NCBI RefSeq assembly: GCF_003264855.1
Contig: NZ_NFZS01000004.1
Coordinates: 496,001 to 560,000 of the forward strand
Length of the DNA stretch: 64,000 nucleotides
Reading direction: 5' to 3'
From: Dyella jiangningensis
GTDB lineage: Bacteria; Pseudomonadota; Gammaproteobacteria; Xanthomonadales; Rhodanobacteraceae
The notes under the pieces were generated by a model that searched no databases, had not been told where the DNA came from, and worked only from the letters and a program-made list of their open reading frames with translations. Within the stretch, counting starts at the first letter, position 1. Every line of letters starts with the position of its first letter. The position numbers and the translations under genes were made by a program. Shown here in pieces: positions 27,350-35,328 of this stretch.

Positions 27350-27533
27350 GCCTGCTTGGCGCCGGCTGCGGCGCATGACGGAAGAGTGGGGAAAAAGAAG
27401 CCAGGGCCGGCGGCCCGGACAGGCCGCCAGCTTAGCAGCCTTGTCCGGAACCAGCCGGTCTCGTGTGGTTCACCCTAACCCCAGGCCGCGTCGGTTCGCG
27501 GTCACCGACGTGGCATTTCCGGGGCGACGGTCG

Positions 27534-27755
27534 CTAGTCGCGGTCGTCGCGCCGAGTGCAGCGTTCCATCGCGGCGCGATGAGCCTTGTTGTACTCGTGC
27601 TCGGTCATCGCTCCCGAGGCAAGCGCATCCTGCAAGTCGGTCATTTGCTTGCCGCAGGTTTCATGGTTGGCCTGCACCACGTGGGTGCGGCCGCCGCAAC
27701 CGCCCAACGCCAGGCATGCGGTTGCCAGCAACGCAGGGATCACGACTCGGTTCAT
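27534..27755 (-). CDS. Small hypothetical lipoprotein
   Basis: 73 residues. The signal peptide has a lipobox (CLALGGC, Cys20). The mature part of about 50 residues holds two further cysteines (Cys34 and Cys66) and a charged, SHOCT-like segment (DLQDALASGAMTEHEYNKAHRAAM). It is likely anchored in the outer membrane. The function is unknown. It begins 10 bp after the DUF3309 gene and may share its transcript. The 180 bp between it and alr hold nothing I can name. Confidence 0.65.
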   Translation of the reverse strand: MNRVVIPALLATACLALGGCGGRTHVVQANHETCGKQMTDLQDALASGAMTEHEYNKAHRAAMERCTRRDDRD

Positions 27756-27765
27756 GGCGGCGTCC

Positions 27766-27918
27766 TCAGATAACGCCCAACACCAGCAGAACGATCAGGA
27801 TGATCAGGATCAGCCCCAAACCGCCGCTGGGGCCGTAACCCCATGCGCGGCTATAGGGCCAGGTAGGCAGAGCGCCAAGCAACAGCAACACGATGATAAG
27901 CAGAAGGATCAGCGACAT
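27766..27918 (-). CDS. DUF3309 family small membrane protein
   Basis: A 50-residue protein made of two hydrophobic helices around the family signature LGALPTWPYSRAWGYGPSGG. This matches DUF3309, which is widespread in proteobacteria and of unknown function. The ATG at 27918 (MSLILLLII) is the family start, not the one ten codons upstream. It forms a pair with the small lipoprotein that follows; 161 bp separate it from dnaB. Confidence 0.85.
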   Translation of the reverse strand: MSLILLLIIVLLLLGALPTWPYSRAWGYGPSGGLGLILIILIVLLVLGVI

Positions 27919-28079
27919 GCGTTGTGCCTCTTGCGGTGAAGACGACACGAGGGTGCGCCCGCGGATGTGAACCGCCCACGGGTTTTACGTGCACGAAACG
28001 CATACGGACGCGATCGGTACAGGCGCCATTCGCGAAACGGAATGGAGCCTAAAGCACGCGGCGCTTGCCGCGCGTCGGC

Positions 28080-29507
28080 TCAGTCGAAAGCGCCGACGAA
28101 GGAATCGGGCGCGTAGTTCTCGAACTTCGTGTAGTGACCGAGGAAGGTCAGCTTCACGGTATCGGTCGGGCCGTTACGCTGCTTGCCGATGATGATTTCA
28201 GCCAGGCCTTTGTCCGGCGATTCCTTGTTGTAGTACTCGTCGCGGTAGATGAACATGATCACGTCCGCGTCCTGCTCGATAGCGCCCGACTCGCGAAGGT
28301 CCGACATCATCGGGCGCTTGTCGGCGCGCTGCTCCAGCGAGCGGTTCAACTGCGAGAGTGCGATGACCGGACAGTTGAGTTCCTTGGCCAGGCCCTTGAG
28401 CGAACGCGAGATCTCGGAGATCTCCGTCGCGCGGTTTTCCTTCATGCCCGGCACCTGCATCAGCTGCAGGTAGTCGATCACGATCAGTCCGAGACCGCCA
28501 TGTTCGCGGTGCAGGCGTCGGGCGCGCGAACGCATTTCCACCGGCGACAGGCCCGGCGTGTCATCGATGAAGATCTTCGCTTCGGACAGCAACGCGATCG
28601 CGTTGGTGACACGCGGCCAGTCTTCTTCGGCCAGATCGCCGTTGCGCAGGTGCTGCGCGTGGATGCGACCCACCGAGGAAATCATTCGGAAGGCCAACTG
28701 CGAGGCCGACATTTCCATCGAGAAGATCGCCACGGCCTTCTTGCCGCGCATCGCCACTGCTTCGGCCATGTTCACCGAGAACGCGGTCTTGCCCATCGAG
28801 GGGCGCGCCGCGACGATGATCAGATCCGACGGCTGCAGGCCCGAGGTCAGTTCATCGAGATCGGTGAAGCCGGTGGATACGCCGGTGAGCTGGCCCTTAT
28901 TCTCGAAGCGCTCGGAGAGAATGCGGAAGGCATCCTTCACCGCCTCGCGCATGGACACGGTGTCCTTCTTGCCGCGCGCGCCCGACTCGGCGATCTTGAA
29001 CACGGCCTGCTCGGCGCGCTCCAGCACCTCCTGCACACCCATGCCATCAGGTTGATAACCGTCCTCGGTGATACCCACGCCGGCATCGATGAGCTGGCGC
29101 AGCACCGACTTCTCGCGCACGATTTCCGCGTAGGCGCCGATGTTCGCCGCGCTCGGGGTGGTGTTGGCCAGCTCGATCAAGTAAGCGGCGCCGCCGACCA
29201 TCTCGGCCAGCCCGTTCGCTTCGAACCAGTCGCCCAGGGTCACCGCATCGCAAGGCATGCCCTTGCCCGCTAGCTCGGTGATGGCGCGCCAGATCAGGCG
29301 GTGATCCTTGCGGTAGAAATCCTGTTCGCTCAGGCGGTCGGCCACCTTGTCCAGCGAATCGGGCGAGAGCATGAGGCCGCCCAGCACGGCCTGTTCCGCA
29401 TCGATCGAATGCGGTGGCACGCGCAACGCATCAACGCTGGACATCGGCTTGCGCTCGGAGCGCCGCCGGCGGCCGGGTTCGTCGGAACGGTCGGAAACGA
29501 AGGACAT
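28080..29507 (-). CDS. dnaB: Replicative DNA helicase DnaB
   Basis: The hexameric replication-fork helicase. 475 residues: N-terminal DnaG-interacting domain (VPPHSIDAEQAVLGGLM), linker, and RecA-like domain with Walker A ARPSMGKTA, Walker B VIDYLQLM, and SQLNRSLEQRADKRP. ATG at 29507 follows GAGGAACCGC, a good ribosome-binding site; the longer upstream frame has no similarity. It is separated from rplI by 210 bp containing a terminator and DnaA-box-like sequences, so it probably has its own promoter. Confidence 0.97.
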   Translation of the reverse strand: MSFVSDRSDEPGRRRRSERKPMSSVDALRVPPHSIDAEQAVLGGLMLSPDSLDKVADRLSEQDFYRKDHRLIWRAITELAGKGMPCDAVTLGDWFEANGLAEMVGGAAYLIELANTTPSAANIGAYAEIVREKSVLRQLIDAGVGITEDGYQPDGMGVQEVLERAEQAVFKIAESGARGKKDTVSMREAVKDAFRILSERFENKGQLTGVSTGFTDLDELTSGLQPSDLIIVAARPSMGKTAFSVNMAEAVAMRGKKAVAIFSMEMSASQLAFRMISSVGRIHAQHLRNGDLAEEDWPRVTNAIALLSEAKIFIDDTPGLSPVEMRSRARRLHREHGGLGLIVIDYLQLMQVPGMKENRATEISEISRSLKGLAKELNCPVIALSQLNRSLEQRADKRPMMSDLRESGAIEQDADVIMFIYRDEYYNKESPDKGLAEIIIGKQRNGPTDTVKLTFLGHYTKFENYAPDSFVGAFD

Positions 29508-29603
29508 GCGGTTCCTCGGAGCGAACCGACGGCAATCCGCCGGTGGCGTGGCAATAGGCACAGAGCATACGCGGCGCCATCTCAGGCGACGAGACAATAA
29601 CCC

Positions 29604-29633
29604 TGTGGAAAAGCTGTGTTTATCTGTGGATAA
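29604..29633 (-). promoter_or_regulatory. DnaA-box-like sites upstream of dnaB
   Basis: TGTGGATAA at 29625-29633 is a perfect reverse complement of the DnaA box TTATCCACA. TGTGGAAAA at 29604-29612 differs from it by one base. Both lie 100-130 bp before the dnaB start, in the intergenic region. They could give DnaA control of dnaB, but chance cannot be excluded from two sites. Confidence 0.45.
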
Positions 29634-29665
29634 GGCGGTGGACAACGCCAGGCGCCAGACCAAAA

Positions 29666-29692
29666 GCAAACGGGCGCCCGGAGGCGCCCGTC
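29666..29692 (-). terminator. Hairpin terminator after rplI
   Basis: The stem CGGGCGCC / GGCGCCCG with a 4-nt loop is followed on the minus strand by TTTGCTTTTGG. It lies 25 bp past the rplI stop. The T tract is interrupted, so termination may be partial. Confidence 0.7.
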
Positions 29693-29717
29693 TGGGTATC
29701 GCAAGCGATGGATCGGC

Positions 29718-30167
29718 TTACTTTTCGCCGACCACGATCACCTTGACCTGGGTCTGCACGTCGGCGTGCAGCGCGATCACGGCTTCGAACTCGCCGGTGT
29801 GGCGGATCGGGCCTTCGCCCTGGATCACTTCGTTCTTGTGCACGTCGTGACCGGCAGCCTGCAGGGCTTCGGAGATTTCGCGCGGACCGACCGAGCCGTA
29901 CAGCTTGCCTTCCGGGCTGGCATTGACGGTGAGGGTCACCTCAACGCCTTCCAGCTTGGCCTTGCGGCCTTCGGCGCCGGACAGCTGCGAGGCAGCCTTG
30001 GCTTCGTACTCGGCGCGGCGCTTCTCGAAGGCTTCGAGGTTGGCGGCGGTGACCGGCACGGCCTTGCCCTGCGGCAGGAGGTAGTTGCGGCCGTAACCCG
30101 GCTTGACCTTGACCTTGTCGCCCAGGTTGCCGAGGTTGCGGACTTTCTCGAGAAGAATCAGTTCCAT
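29718..30167 (-). CDS. rplI: 50S ribosomal protein L9
   Basis: The 149 residues are standard L9: N-terminal [34 protein letters not shown], a connecting helix, and the C-terminal domain with [11 protein letters not shown]. It follows rpsF and rpsR but is separated from rpsR by a 218-bp gap carrying an inverted repeat, unusual inside this operon. Confidence 0.97.
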   Translation of the reverse strand: MELILLEKVRNLGNLGDKVKVKPGYGRNYLLPQGKAVPVTAANLEAFEKRRAEYEAKAASQLSGAEGRKAKLEGVEVTLTVNASPEGKLYGSVGPREISEALQAAGHDVHKNEVIQGEGPIRHTGEFEAVIALHADVQTQVKVIVVGEK

Positions 30168-30238
30168 GGTGGTTCCTTTTCGTTAGCACCGGTGTGGCCC
30201 GGCGCAGCCGTGGACGGTTGTCCGAAGTTGGTTTTCCA

Positions 30239-30373
30239 CTCCTTCTCCCCTGCGGGGAGAAGGCCGGGATGAGGGGCCAACCTTGCGAGCATCTTGGATC
30301 GAAGCTCGCTTGGCATGCTCTACCGCGAGCACCCACCCCTCACCTCAGTCCTCTCCCCACAGGGGAGAGGAAG
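30239..30373. repeat. Inverted CTCTCCCC/GGGGAGAG repeat inside the rpsR-rplI gap
   Basis: Two copies in opposite sense: 30239-30277 (CTTCTCCCCTGCGGGGAGAA then GATGAGGGG) and 30335-30373 (CCCCTCACC then CTCTCCCCACAGGGGAGAGG). Each copy holds a small GC-rich hairpin, and the pair can fold as one large stem in the rpsF-rpsR-rplI mRNA. A third copy is at 45167-45202, near the ohr gene. Confidence 0.75.
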
Positions 30374-30385
30374 CAAAGTCACGAC

Positions 30386-30616
30386 TTAGACGTCGTGGTT
30401 GTCCGTGTACGGCAGCAGGGCCAGGAAGCGGGCGCGCTTGATGGCGGTCGCCAGCTGACGCTGGTAGCGGGCCTTGGTGCCGGTGATGCGGCTCGGCACG
30501 ATCTTGCCGTTCTCGGTCACGTACTGGCGCAGCGTGTTGAGATCCTTGTAATCGATCTCCTTCACGTTTTCAGCCGTGAAGCGGCAGAACTTGCGGCGGC
30601 GGAAGAACTTGGACAT
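30386..30616 (-). CDS. rpsR: 30S ribosomal protein S18
   Basis: 76 residues, starting [25 protein letters not shown], with the conserved [19 protein letters not shown] block that contacts S6 and 16S rRNA. It lies 16 bp after rpsF and is co-transcribed with it. Confidence 0.97.
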   Translation of the reverse strand: MSKFFRRRKFCRFTAENVKEIDYKDLNTLRQYVTENGKIVPSRITGTKARYQRQLATAIKRARFLALLPYTDNHDV

Positions 30617-30632
30617 GGCTTAGTGCTCCTGA

Positions 30633-31034
30633 TCAGTCGTCGCTGTCGCGATCGTTGTCGTCACGGGCTTCGTCGTCGCGGCGGCGCGAGGACTTGGCGT
30701 CATCCTTTTCCTTGGACTTCAGGATGAAGGACTGCTCGGTGTCGGCAGCGTCACGCTTGATGACCAGGTGGCGCAGGACGGCGTCGTTGAAGCGGAAGCC
30801 CGACTCCAGCTCGTTCAGCACGTTCTGGCTCACTTCGATGTTGAGCATGACGTAGTGAGCCTTGGCCAGGTTCACGATCGGGTAAGCCAGCTGGCGGCGG
30901 CCCCAGTCTTCCAGGCGGTGGATCTTGCCGCCGTCGGTCTCGATCAGCGCCTTGTAGCGCTCGATCATCGCCGGGACCTGCTCGCTCTGGTCAGGGTGGA
31001 CCAGGAACACGACTTCGTAATGTCGCAGGGACAT
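30633..31034 (-). CDS. rpsF: 30S ribosomal protein S6
   Basis: The 133 residues give the S6 ferredoxin fold ([36 protein letters not shown]). An acidic/basic C-terminal tail of about 25 residues ([17 protein letters not shown]) may be extended by glutamates in species with RimK. It is first in the rpsF-rpsR-rplI series. The 190 bp upstream, to the IscA-like gene, must hold the promoter. Confidence 0.96.
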   Translation of the reverse strand: MSLRHYEVVFLVHPDQSEQVPAMIERYKALIETDGGKIHRLEDWGRRQLAYPIVNLAKAHYVMLNIEVSQNVLNELESGFRFNDAVLRHLVIKRDAADTEQSFILKSKEKDDAKSSRRRDDEARDDNDRDSDD

Positions 31035-31226
31035 TGGTGGATAACTCCTTGTGGATGCGGCCTTTTTGGGGCCTGGCAGCCTCCCGCCCTATGCGGTGAG
31101 GCAAGGTTCCGTCCAAGCCTGCTGGGCGTGGACAGAAGCGGAAGTGTAAGGGAATTCAGGGGTTTGGGGCAAGCGGTTACCCCATGGGCACGCCCGTTGC
31201 GACGCAACCTGGCCCCGGCGAAGCGT

Positions 31227-31553
31227 TCAGCCGACCGTGAAACTCTCCCCGCAGCCGCACTCGCCCGTGGCGTTGGGGTTGTGGAACACGAAGCTGGCGT
31301 TGAGGCCCTGGCGCTGGAAGTCGATGACGGTGCCGTCGATGAGCGGCAGGCTCTTGCCATCCACGATCAGGGGCACGCCGTCGACGTTCAGCGTCTCGTC
31401 GCCCTCACCCACGCTCTGGGCCAGGTCCACTACGTAGCCGAAGCCGGAGCAGCCGGTTTTCTTCACGCCGAAACGCACACCCGCGGCGCCGGGGGTGCCT
31501 GCAAGGAAGGCGCGCATGCGCTCGCTGGCGGCAGGAGTGATGGTGATGGTCAT
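31227..31553 (-). CDS. IscA/SufA-family iron-sulfur assembly protein
   Basis: An A-type Fe-S carrier of 108 residues with the three invariant cysteines Cys35 (KKTGCSGF), Cys99 and Cys101 (ECGCGESF). It receives clusters from a scaffold and delivers them to apoproteins. The N-terminus (MTITITPAASERM) is nearer SufA/IscA than ErpA, but the three cannot be told apart safely. It is a single gene between rpsF and asnS, divergent from asnS. Confidence 0.88.
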   Translation of the reverse strand: MTITITPAASERMRAFLAGTPGAAGVRFGVKKTGCSGFGYVVDLAQSVGEGDETLNVDGVPLIVDGKSLPLIDGTVIDFQRQGLNASFVFHNPNATGECGCGESFTVG

Positions 31554-31687
31554 GGGCGATGCAACTACCGCAGGGATTTGATGGTCGGAAAACGGACGCG
31601 AGGGTCGCGACCTGAACGGAACGTCGATTATGATGCCAGATTCGTCTTATGCGTCCGATATGCGGCGCCCAGCAGGAGTTTCAATCC

Positions 31688-33088
31688 ATGGCGGTGGTTA
31701 GCGTCAAGCAGGCTCTTTCCGGCTCTATCGAAGCCGGCAGCGTGGTCACGGTGCGCGGCTGGGTGCGCACGATCCGCGATTCCAAGGGTGGCCTGTCCTT
31801 CGTGAACGTGACGGACGGTTCCTGCTTCGACCCGATCCAGGCGGTGGTCACCGACAAGGTCGCCAACTACGAGAGCGAGGTGAAGCACCTCACCACCGGC
31901 GCCGGCCTGATCGTCACCGGCACGCTGGTGCCATCGCAGGGCAAGGGCCAGCGCTTCGAGATCCAGGCCGAGTCGGTCGAGGTCACCGGCTTCGTGGACG
32001 ATCCGCTCACCTACCCGATCCAGCCCAAGCCGCACACCATGGAGTTCCTGCGCGAAGTGGCGCACCTGCGCCCGCGCACCAACCTGTTCGGTGCGGTGAC
32101 CCGCGTGCGCCACACGATGATGACGGCGATCCACCGCTGGCTCACCGAGCAGGGTTTCTTCTGGATCAATACGCCGATCATCACCACGTCCGACGCCGAG
32201 GGCGCCGGCGACATGTTCCGCCTGTCCACGCTGGACCTGGCCAACCTGCCGCGCACGCCCGAGGGCAAGATCGACTTCCGCAAGGATTTCTTCGGTCGCG
32301 AGGCATTCCTCACGGTGTCAGGCCAGCTCAACGTCGAGGCGTACTGCCTGGCCATGAGCAAGGTGTACACCTTCGGCCCGACCTTCCGCGCCGAGAACTC
32401 CAACACGCCGCGCCACCTGGCCGAGTTCTGGATGGTGGAACCGGAGATCGCCTTTGCCGACCTGCACGCCGACGCGGACTGCGCCGAAGGCTTCCTCAAG
32501 GCCATCTTCAAGGCCGTGCTGGAGGAGCGCGCGGACGACATGGCGTTCTTCGCCGAGCGCGTGACGCCGGATGCGATCAGCCGTCTGGAAGCCTTTATTG
32601 CCAAACCGTTCGAACGCATCGATTACACCGAGGCCGTCGAGATCCTCAAGAAATCGGGCCAGAAGTTCGAATTCCCGGTGGCCTGGGGCATCGACCTGCA
32701 GACCGAACACGAGCGTTACCTGGCCGAGAAGCACGTCGGCCGTCCGGTCGTGGTGATGAACTATCCCGAGCAGATCAAGGCCTTCTACATGCGCCTGAAC
32801 GACGACGAGAAGACCGTCGCCGCGATGGACGTGCTGGCGCCTGGCATCGGCGAAATCATCGGCGGCAGCCAGCGCGAAGAGCGCCTGGAATATCTCGACC
32901 GCCGCATGGTGCAGTTCGGTCTCGATCCAGCCACCTATGGCTGGTACCGTGACCTGCGCCGCTACGGCACGGTGCCGCACGCAGGATTTGGTCTCGGCTT
33001 CGAGCGCCTGCTGGTGTATGTGTGCGGCTTGTCCAACATTCGCGATGCCATCCCCTACCCTCGCGCGGCGGGGACGGCCGAATTCTGA
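31688..33088 (+). CDS. asnS: Asparaginyl-tRNA synthetase
   Basis: A class IIb synthetase of 466 residues. It has an N-terminal OB-fold ([26 protein letters not shown]) and a catalytic core with motif 2 [21 protein letters not shown] and motif 3 [10 protein letters not shown]. The N-terminal OB sequence and the [11 protein letters not shown] motif favour Asn over Asp specificity. ATG at 31688 is the family start. Its presence suggests direct Asn charging and no need for the transamidation route. The MalM-like gene follows by 14 bp. Confidence 0.96.
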   Translation: MAVVSVKQALSGSIEAGSVVTVRGWVRTIRDSKGGLSFVNVTDGSCFDPIQAVVTDKVANYESEVKHLTTGAGLIVTGTLVPSQGKGQRFEIQAESVEVTGFVDDPLTYPIQPKPHTMEFLREVAHLRPRTNLFGAVTRVRHTMMTAIHRWLTEQGFFWINTPIITTSDAEGAGDMFRLSTLDLANLPRTPEGKIDFRKDFFGREAFLTVSGQLNVEAYCLAMSKVYTFGPTFRAENSNTPRHLAEFWMVEPEIAFADLHADADCAEGFLKAIFKAVLEERADDMAFFAERVTPDAISRLEAFIAKPFERIDYTEAVEILKKSGQKFEFPVAWGIDLQTEHERYLAEKHVGRPVVVMNYPEQIKAFYMRLNDDEKTVAAMDVLAPGIGEIIGGSQREERLEYLDRRMVQFGLDPATYGWYRDLRRYGTVPHAGFGLGFERLLVYVCGLSNIRDAIPYPRAAGTAEF

Positions 33089-33102
33089 TTGACGGTTATG
33101 CC

Positions 33103-33981
33103 ATGCGTTATCGCCTGATCGCCTCCATTGCCATCGCTGCTTCCGCCGCCCTCGCTGCCGGATGCCACAGCATGAAAACCTTCGTGCCGCCCAACCTGCG
33201 GGCGCCGGAGAACGCGAACGGCAGCCTCGAGCAGGCGCGCAAGACGCTGCAGCAGGCCACGCCCTGCTGCAGCACGTTCGCGGACTTCTCCTTCCAGGAC
33301 AATCTTCCCTGGCAACCGAAGAAATTCGTGCTCGGCCCGGGCAGCACGGTGGTCAGCTTCAACGGCGAGCACAGTTACTTCCTCAGCTTCAGCCTGCCTC
33401 GCGAGACGCAGCTGCCTTACCGCGTCGCCCTCAAGTCGGAATTGAACGGGCGTTGGCTGCGCGCCAGCTACCTGTTCGCGCCCACCGTGGTGCTACTGGA
33501 CGACGCCTTCCAGCCGATCGCCACGCAGGACGTGGGCCTGTGCGAGCACATGGGCTGGACGGACGAGACGACCGGCGCCTTCGGCAGCATCGAGGTCACC
33601 GACAAGCGCGCGCGCTACCTGGTGCTGTACAGCTCGGCCAAGCAGCAGGCCAGCAGCACGTATTGGGAACAGTCGCCGGCGGCGTTCTCCGCCGAAGCAC
33701 CGGTGAAGATGGCTGCCGCCGGCACGTTCAAGGTCCCGCATGGTCCGGATGGGACCGTGTGGATCGGCATGATGGACAAGACCTACCAGGGCGCCGTGGA
33801 CAATGCGATCTGCGCGAAGGCGCAGCAGGGCGAAGGCGTGCTGAGCACGCTGCGCGATTCCATTCCGTTCCCGGTGATCGGCGACGGCAACAAGCCCGGC
33901 GCGCCCGCTTCCGCAACACCCAAGAGCAACGGGACGGACGCCCCGAACACCCCGGCAACGGGCAGCTCGCCGAGCAGCTGA
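33103..33981 (+). CDS. MalM-family lipoprotein
   Basis: 292 residues. The lipoprotein signal MRYRLIASIAIAASAALAAGC has a lipobox. The mature region resembles MalM, the periplasmic protein of the maltose operon: FADFSFQDNLPWQP, then SYFLSFSLP and LFAPTVVLLDDAFQPI. A disordered Ser/Thr/Pro tail ends it. No maltose genes are nearby; it follows asnS by 14 bp and may be co-transcribed. MalM's function is itself unclear, so no role is assigned. Confidence 0.75.
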   Translation: MRYRLIASIAIAASAALAAGCHSMKTFVPPNLRAPENANGSLEQARKTLQQATPCCSTFADFSFQDNLPWQPKKFVLGPGSTVVSFNGEHSYFLSFSLPRETQLPYRVALKSELNGRWLRASYLFAPTVVLLDDAFQPIATQDVGLCEHMGWTDETTGAFGSIEVTDKRARYLVLYSSAKQQASSTYWEQSPAAFSAEAPVKMAAAGTFKVPHGPDGTVWIGMMDKTYQGAVDNAICAKAQQGEGVLSTLRDSIPFPVIGDGNKPGAPASATPKSNGTDAPNTPATGSSPSS

Positions 33982-34020
33982 GCACGGCGGCGCCCACGCA
34001 ACCCTGAAGACAGGCACGGC

Positions 34021-34335
34021 ATGATCGAGCTTTACCTCACCCTATTGATGGCCGGCGTCGCCTGCTTCCTGCTGCATTTCGGATCGCAGTATCGCGTGGC
34101 CTCGCTGCTGCGCCGCCATCATCCGCACGAATGGCAGATCATCGCCGAGGCCGACGGCCGGCCCGCGAACCTGCTGCGCACCTGGATGCGCCTGCAGCTC
34201 GCCCTGCGTTCGCCGGTATTGCCCGCACTCGAAGACAGCGCCATCACGCGCTGGCGTCGCGCATGGCGCTACAGTCTGTGGGTAGCGTGGCTGTGCTGGT
34301 TCGGCGCCCTCGGCATCCAGCTCAACGCACGCTAG
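34021..34335 (+). CDS. Hypothetical two-TM membrane protein
   Basis: 104 residues. One hydrophobic helix lies at the N-terminus (about 3-20, IELYLTLLMAGVACFLLHF) and one at the C-terminus (about 84-100, YSLWVAWLCWFGALGI). Between them is a basic, Arg-rich cytoplasmic-type segment. I do not recognise a family. It starts 39 bp after the MalM-like gene and ends 28 bp before an SDR on the same strand, so it is probably a real gene of that unit. Confidence 0.6.
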   Translation: MIELYLTLLMAGVACFLLHFGSQYRVASLLRRHHPHEWQIIAEADGRPANLLRTWMRLQLALRSPVLPALEDSAITRWRRAWRYSLWVAWLCWFGALGIQLNAR

Positions 34336-34363
34336 TTCCCTTCCACCGCAAGGAGCCTCTCCC

Positions 34364-35152
34364 ATGCAGCTGGACCTGAGCGGACGTCACGCCCTTGTCT
34401 GCGGTGCCTCGCAAGGTATCGGCCGCGCAAGCGCCATCGAGCTGGCCGAACTGGGCGCCAGCATCACCGTGCTGGCGCGCAACGCGGATGCACTCAAGGC
34501 AGTCGCCGACGAACTGCCGCGCAAGCATGGACAGCAGCATCGCTGGTTCGCGGTGGACATGTCGCAGACCGACAACCTGCGCACGGCATTGGTCGACATC
34601 GTTGCGCCGAATCCGATCCAGATACTGATCAACAACACGGGCGGCCCGCCGGGTGGTCCGGCGCATACCGCCGAGGTAGGCGCCTACGAGGCGGCGTTCC
34701 GACAGCACCTGCTGGCCGGCCAGACGCTGTTGCAGGCCTTGCTGCCGGGCATGCGGGCCAGCAGTTATGGCCGCATCGTCAACGTGATCTCCACGTCGGT
34801 GAAGGAACCCATCGCGGGCCTCGGCGTATCCAACACCGTGCGCGCCGCCGTGGCCGCCTGGGCGAAAACGCTTTCCAGCGAACTGGCCTCCGACGGCATC
34901 ACGGTGAACAACGTACTGCCGGGCTATACGCGCACCTCGCGACTGGACAGCCTGCTTTCGGCGCAGGCCAGCACCAGCGGCCGCTCGGGCGACGAGATCG
35001 CCCAGGGCATCCTGGCCTCCGTGCCGGCGCGCCGGTTTGGCGAAGCGTCGGAAGTGGCGTCGGTGATCGCATTCCTCTGCACGCCTGCTGCGGCCTACGT
35101 GAATGGCGTGAGCATTCCCGTCGACGGCGGGCGCACGCGCACGCTGGCCTGA
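34364..35152 (+). CDS. SDR-family oxidoreductase lacking the canonical YxxxK
   Basis: A 262-residue Rossmann SDR with the cofactor motif CGASQGIGRAS near the N-terminus, NNTGGPPGG in place of NNAG, and the C-terminal SIPVDGGRTRTLA. At the active site the sequence reads GVSNTVRAAVAAWAK: Ser replaces Tyr and Arg replaces Lys of YxxxK. Some SDRs of this subgroup share this change, and their reaction is uncertain. Annotation as 3-oxoacyl-ACP reductase would be unsafe. REP-like copy D follows 22 bp downstream. Confidence 0.82.
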   Translation: MQLDLSGRHALVCGASQGIGRASAIELAELGASITVLARNADALKAVADELPRKHGQQHRWFAVDMSQTDNLRTALVDIVAPNPIQILINNTGGPPGGPAHTAEVGAYEAAFRQHLLAGQTLLQALLPGMRASSYGRIVNVISTSVKEPIAGLGVSNTVRAAVAAWAKTLSSELASDGITVNNVLPGYTRTSRLDSLLSAQASTSGRSGDEIAQGILASVPARRFGEASEVASVIAFLCTPAAAYVNGVSIPVDGGRTRTLA

Positions 35153-35174
35153 TACAGGGCGCGACCGGCCCTTT

Positions 35175-35257
35175 TGTAGGAGCGTACCCAGTGCGCGAAA
35201 AGCCCACGAAGCGCTGACGCCGCAACACCGCGGTCGCGCACTGGGTGCGCTCCTACC
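35175..35257. repeat. REP-like inverted repeat, copy D (slightly degenerate)
   Basis: Left arm 35175-35198 has one change (GCGTACCC for GCGCACCC); right arm 35234-35256 is intact except for its last base. The spacer is 35 bp. It lies between two rightward genes. Confidence 0.88.
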
Positions 35258-35328
35258 GTTGAGCCTCTGCCCTGCGCATACGCACGCGTCCGGTGCATTC
35301 CGGTGCCCCAGGCCTTAAGCTTGTACCG

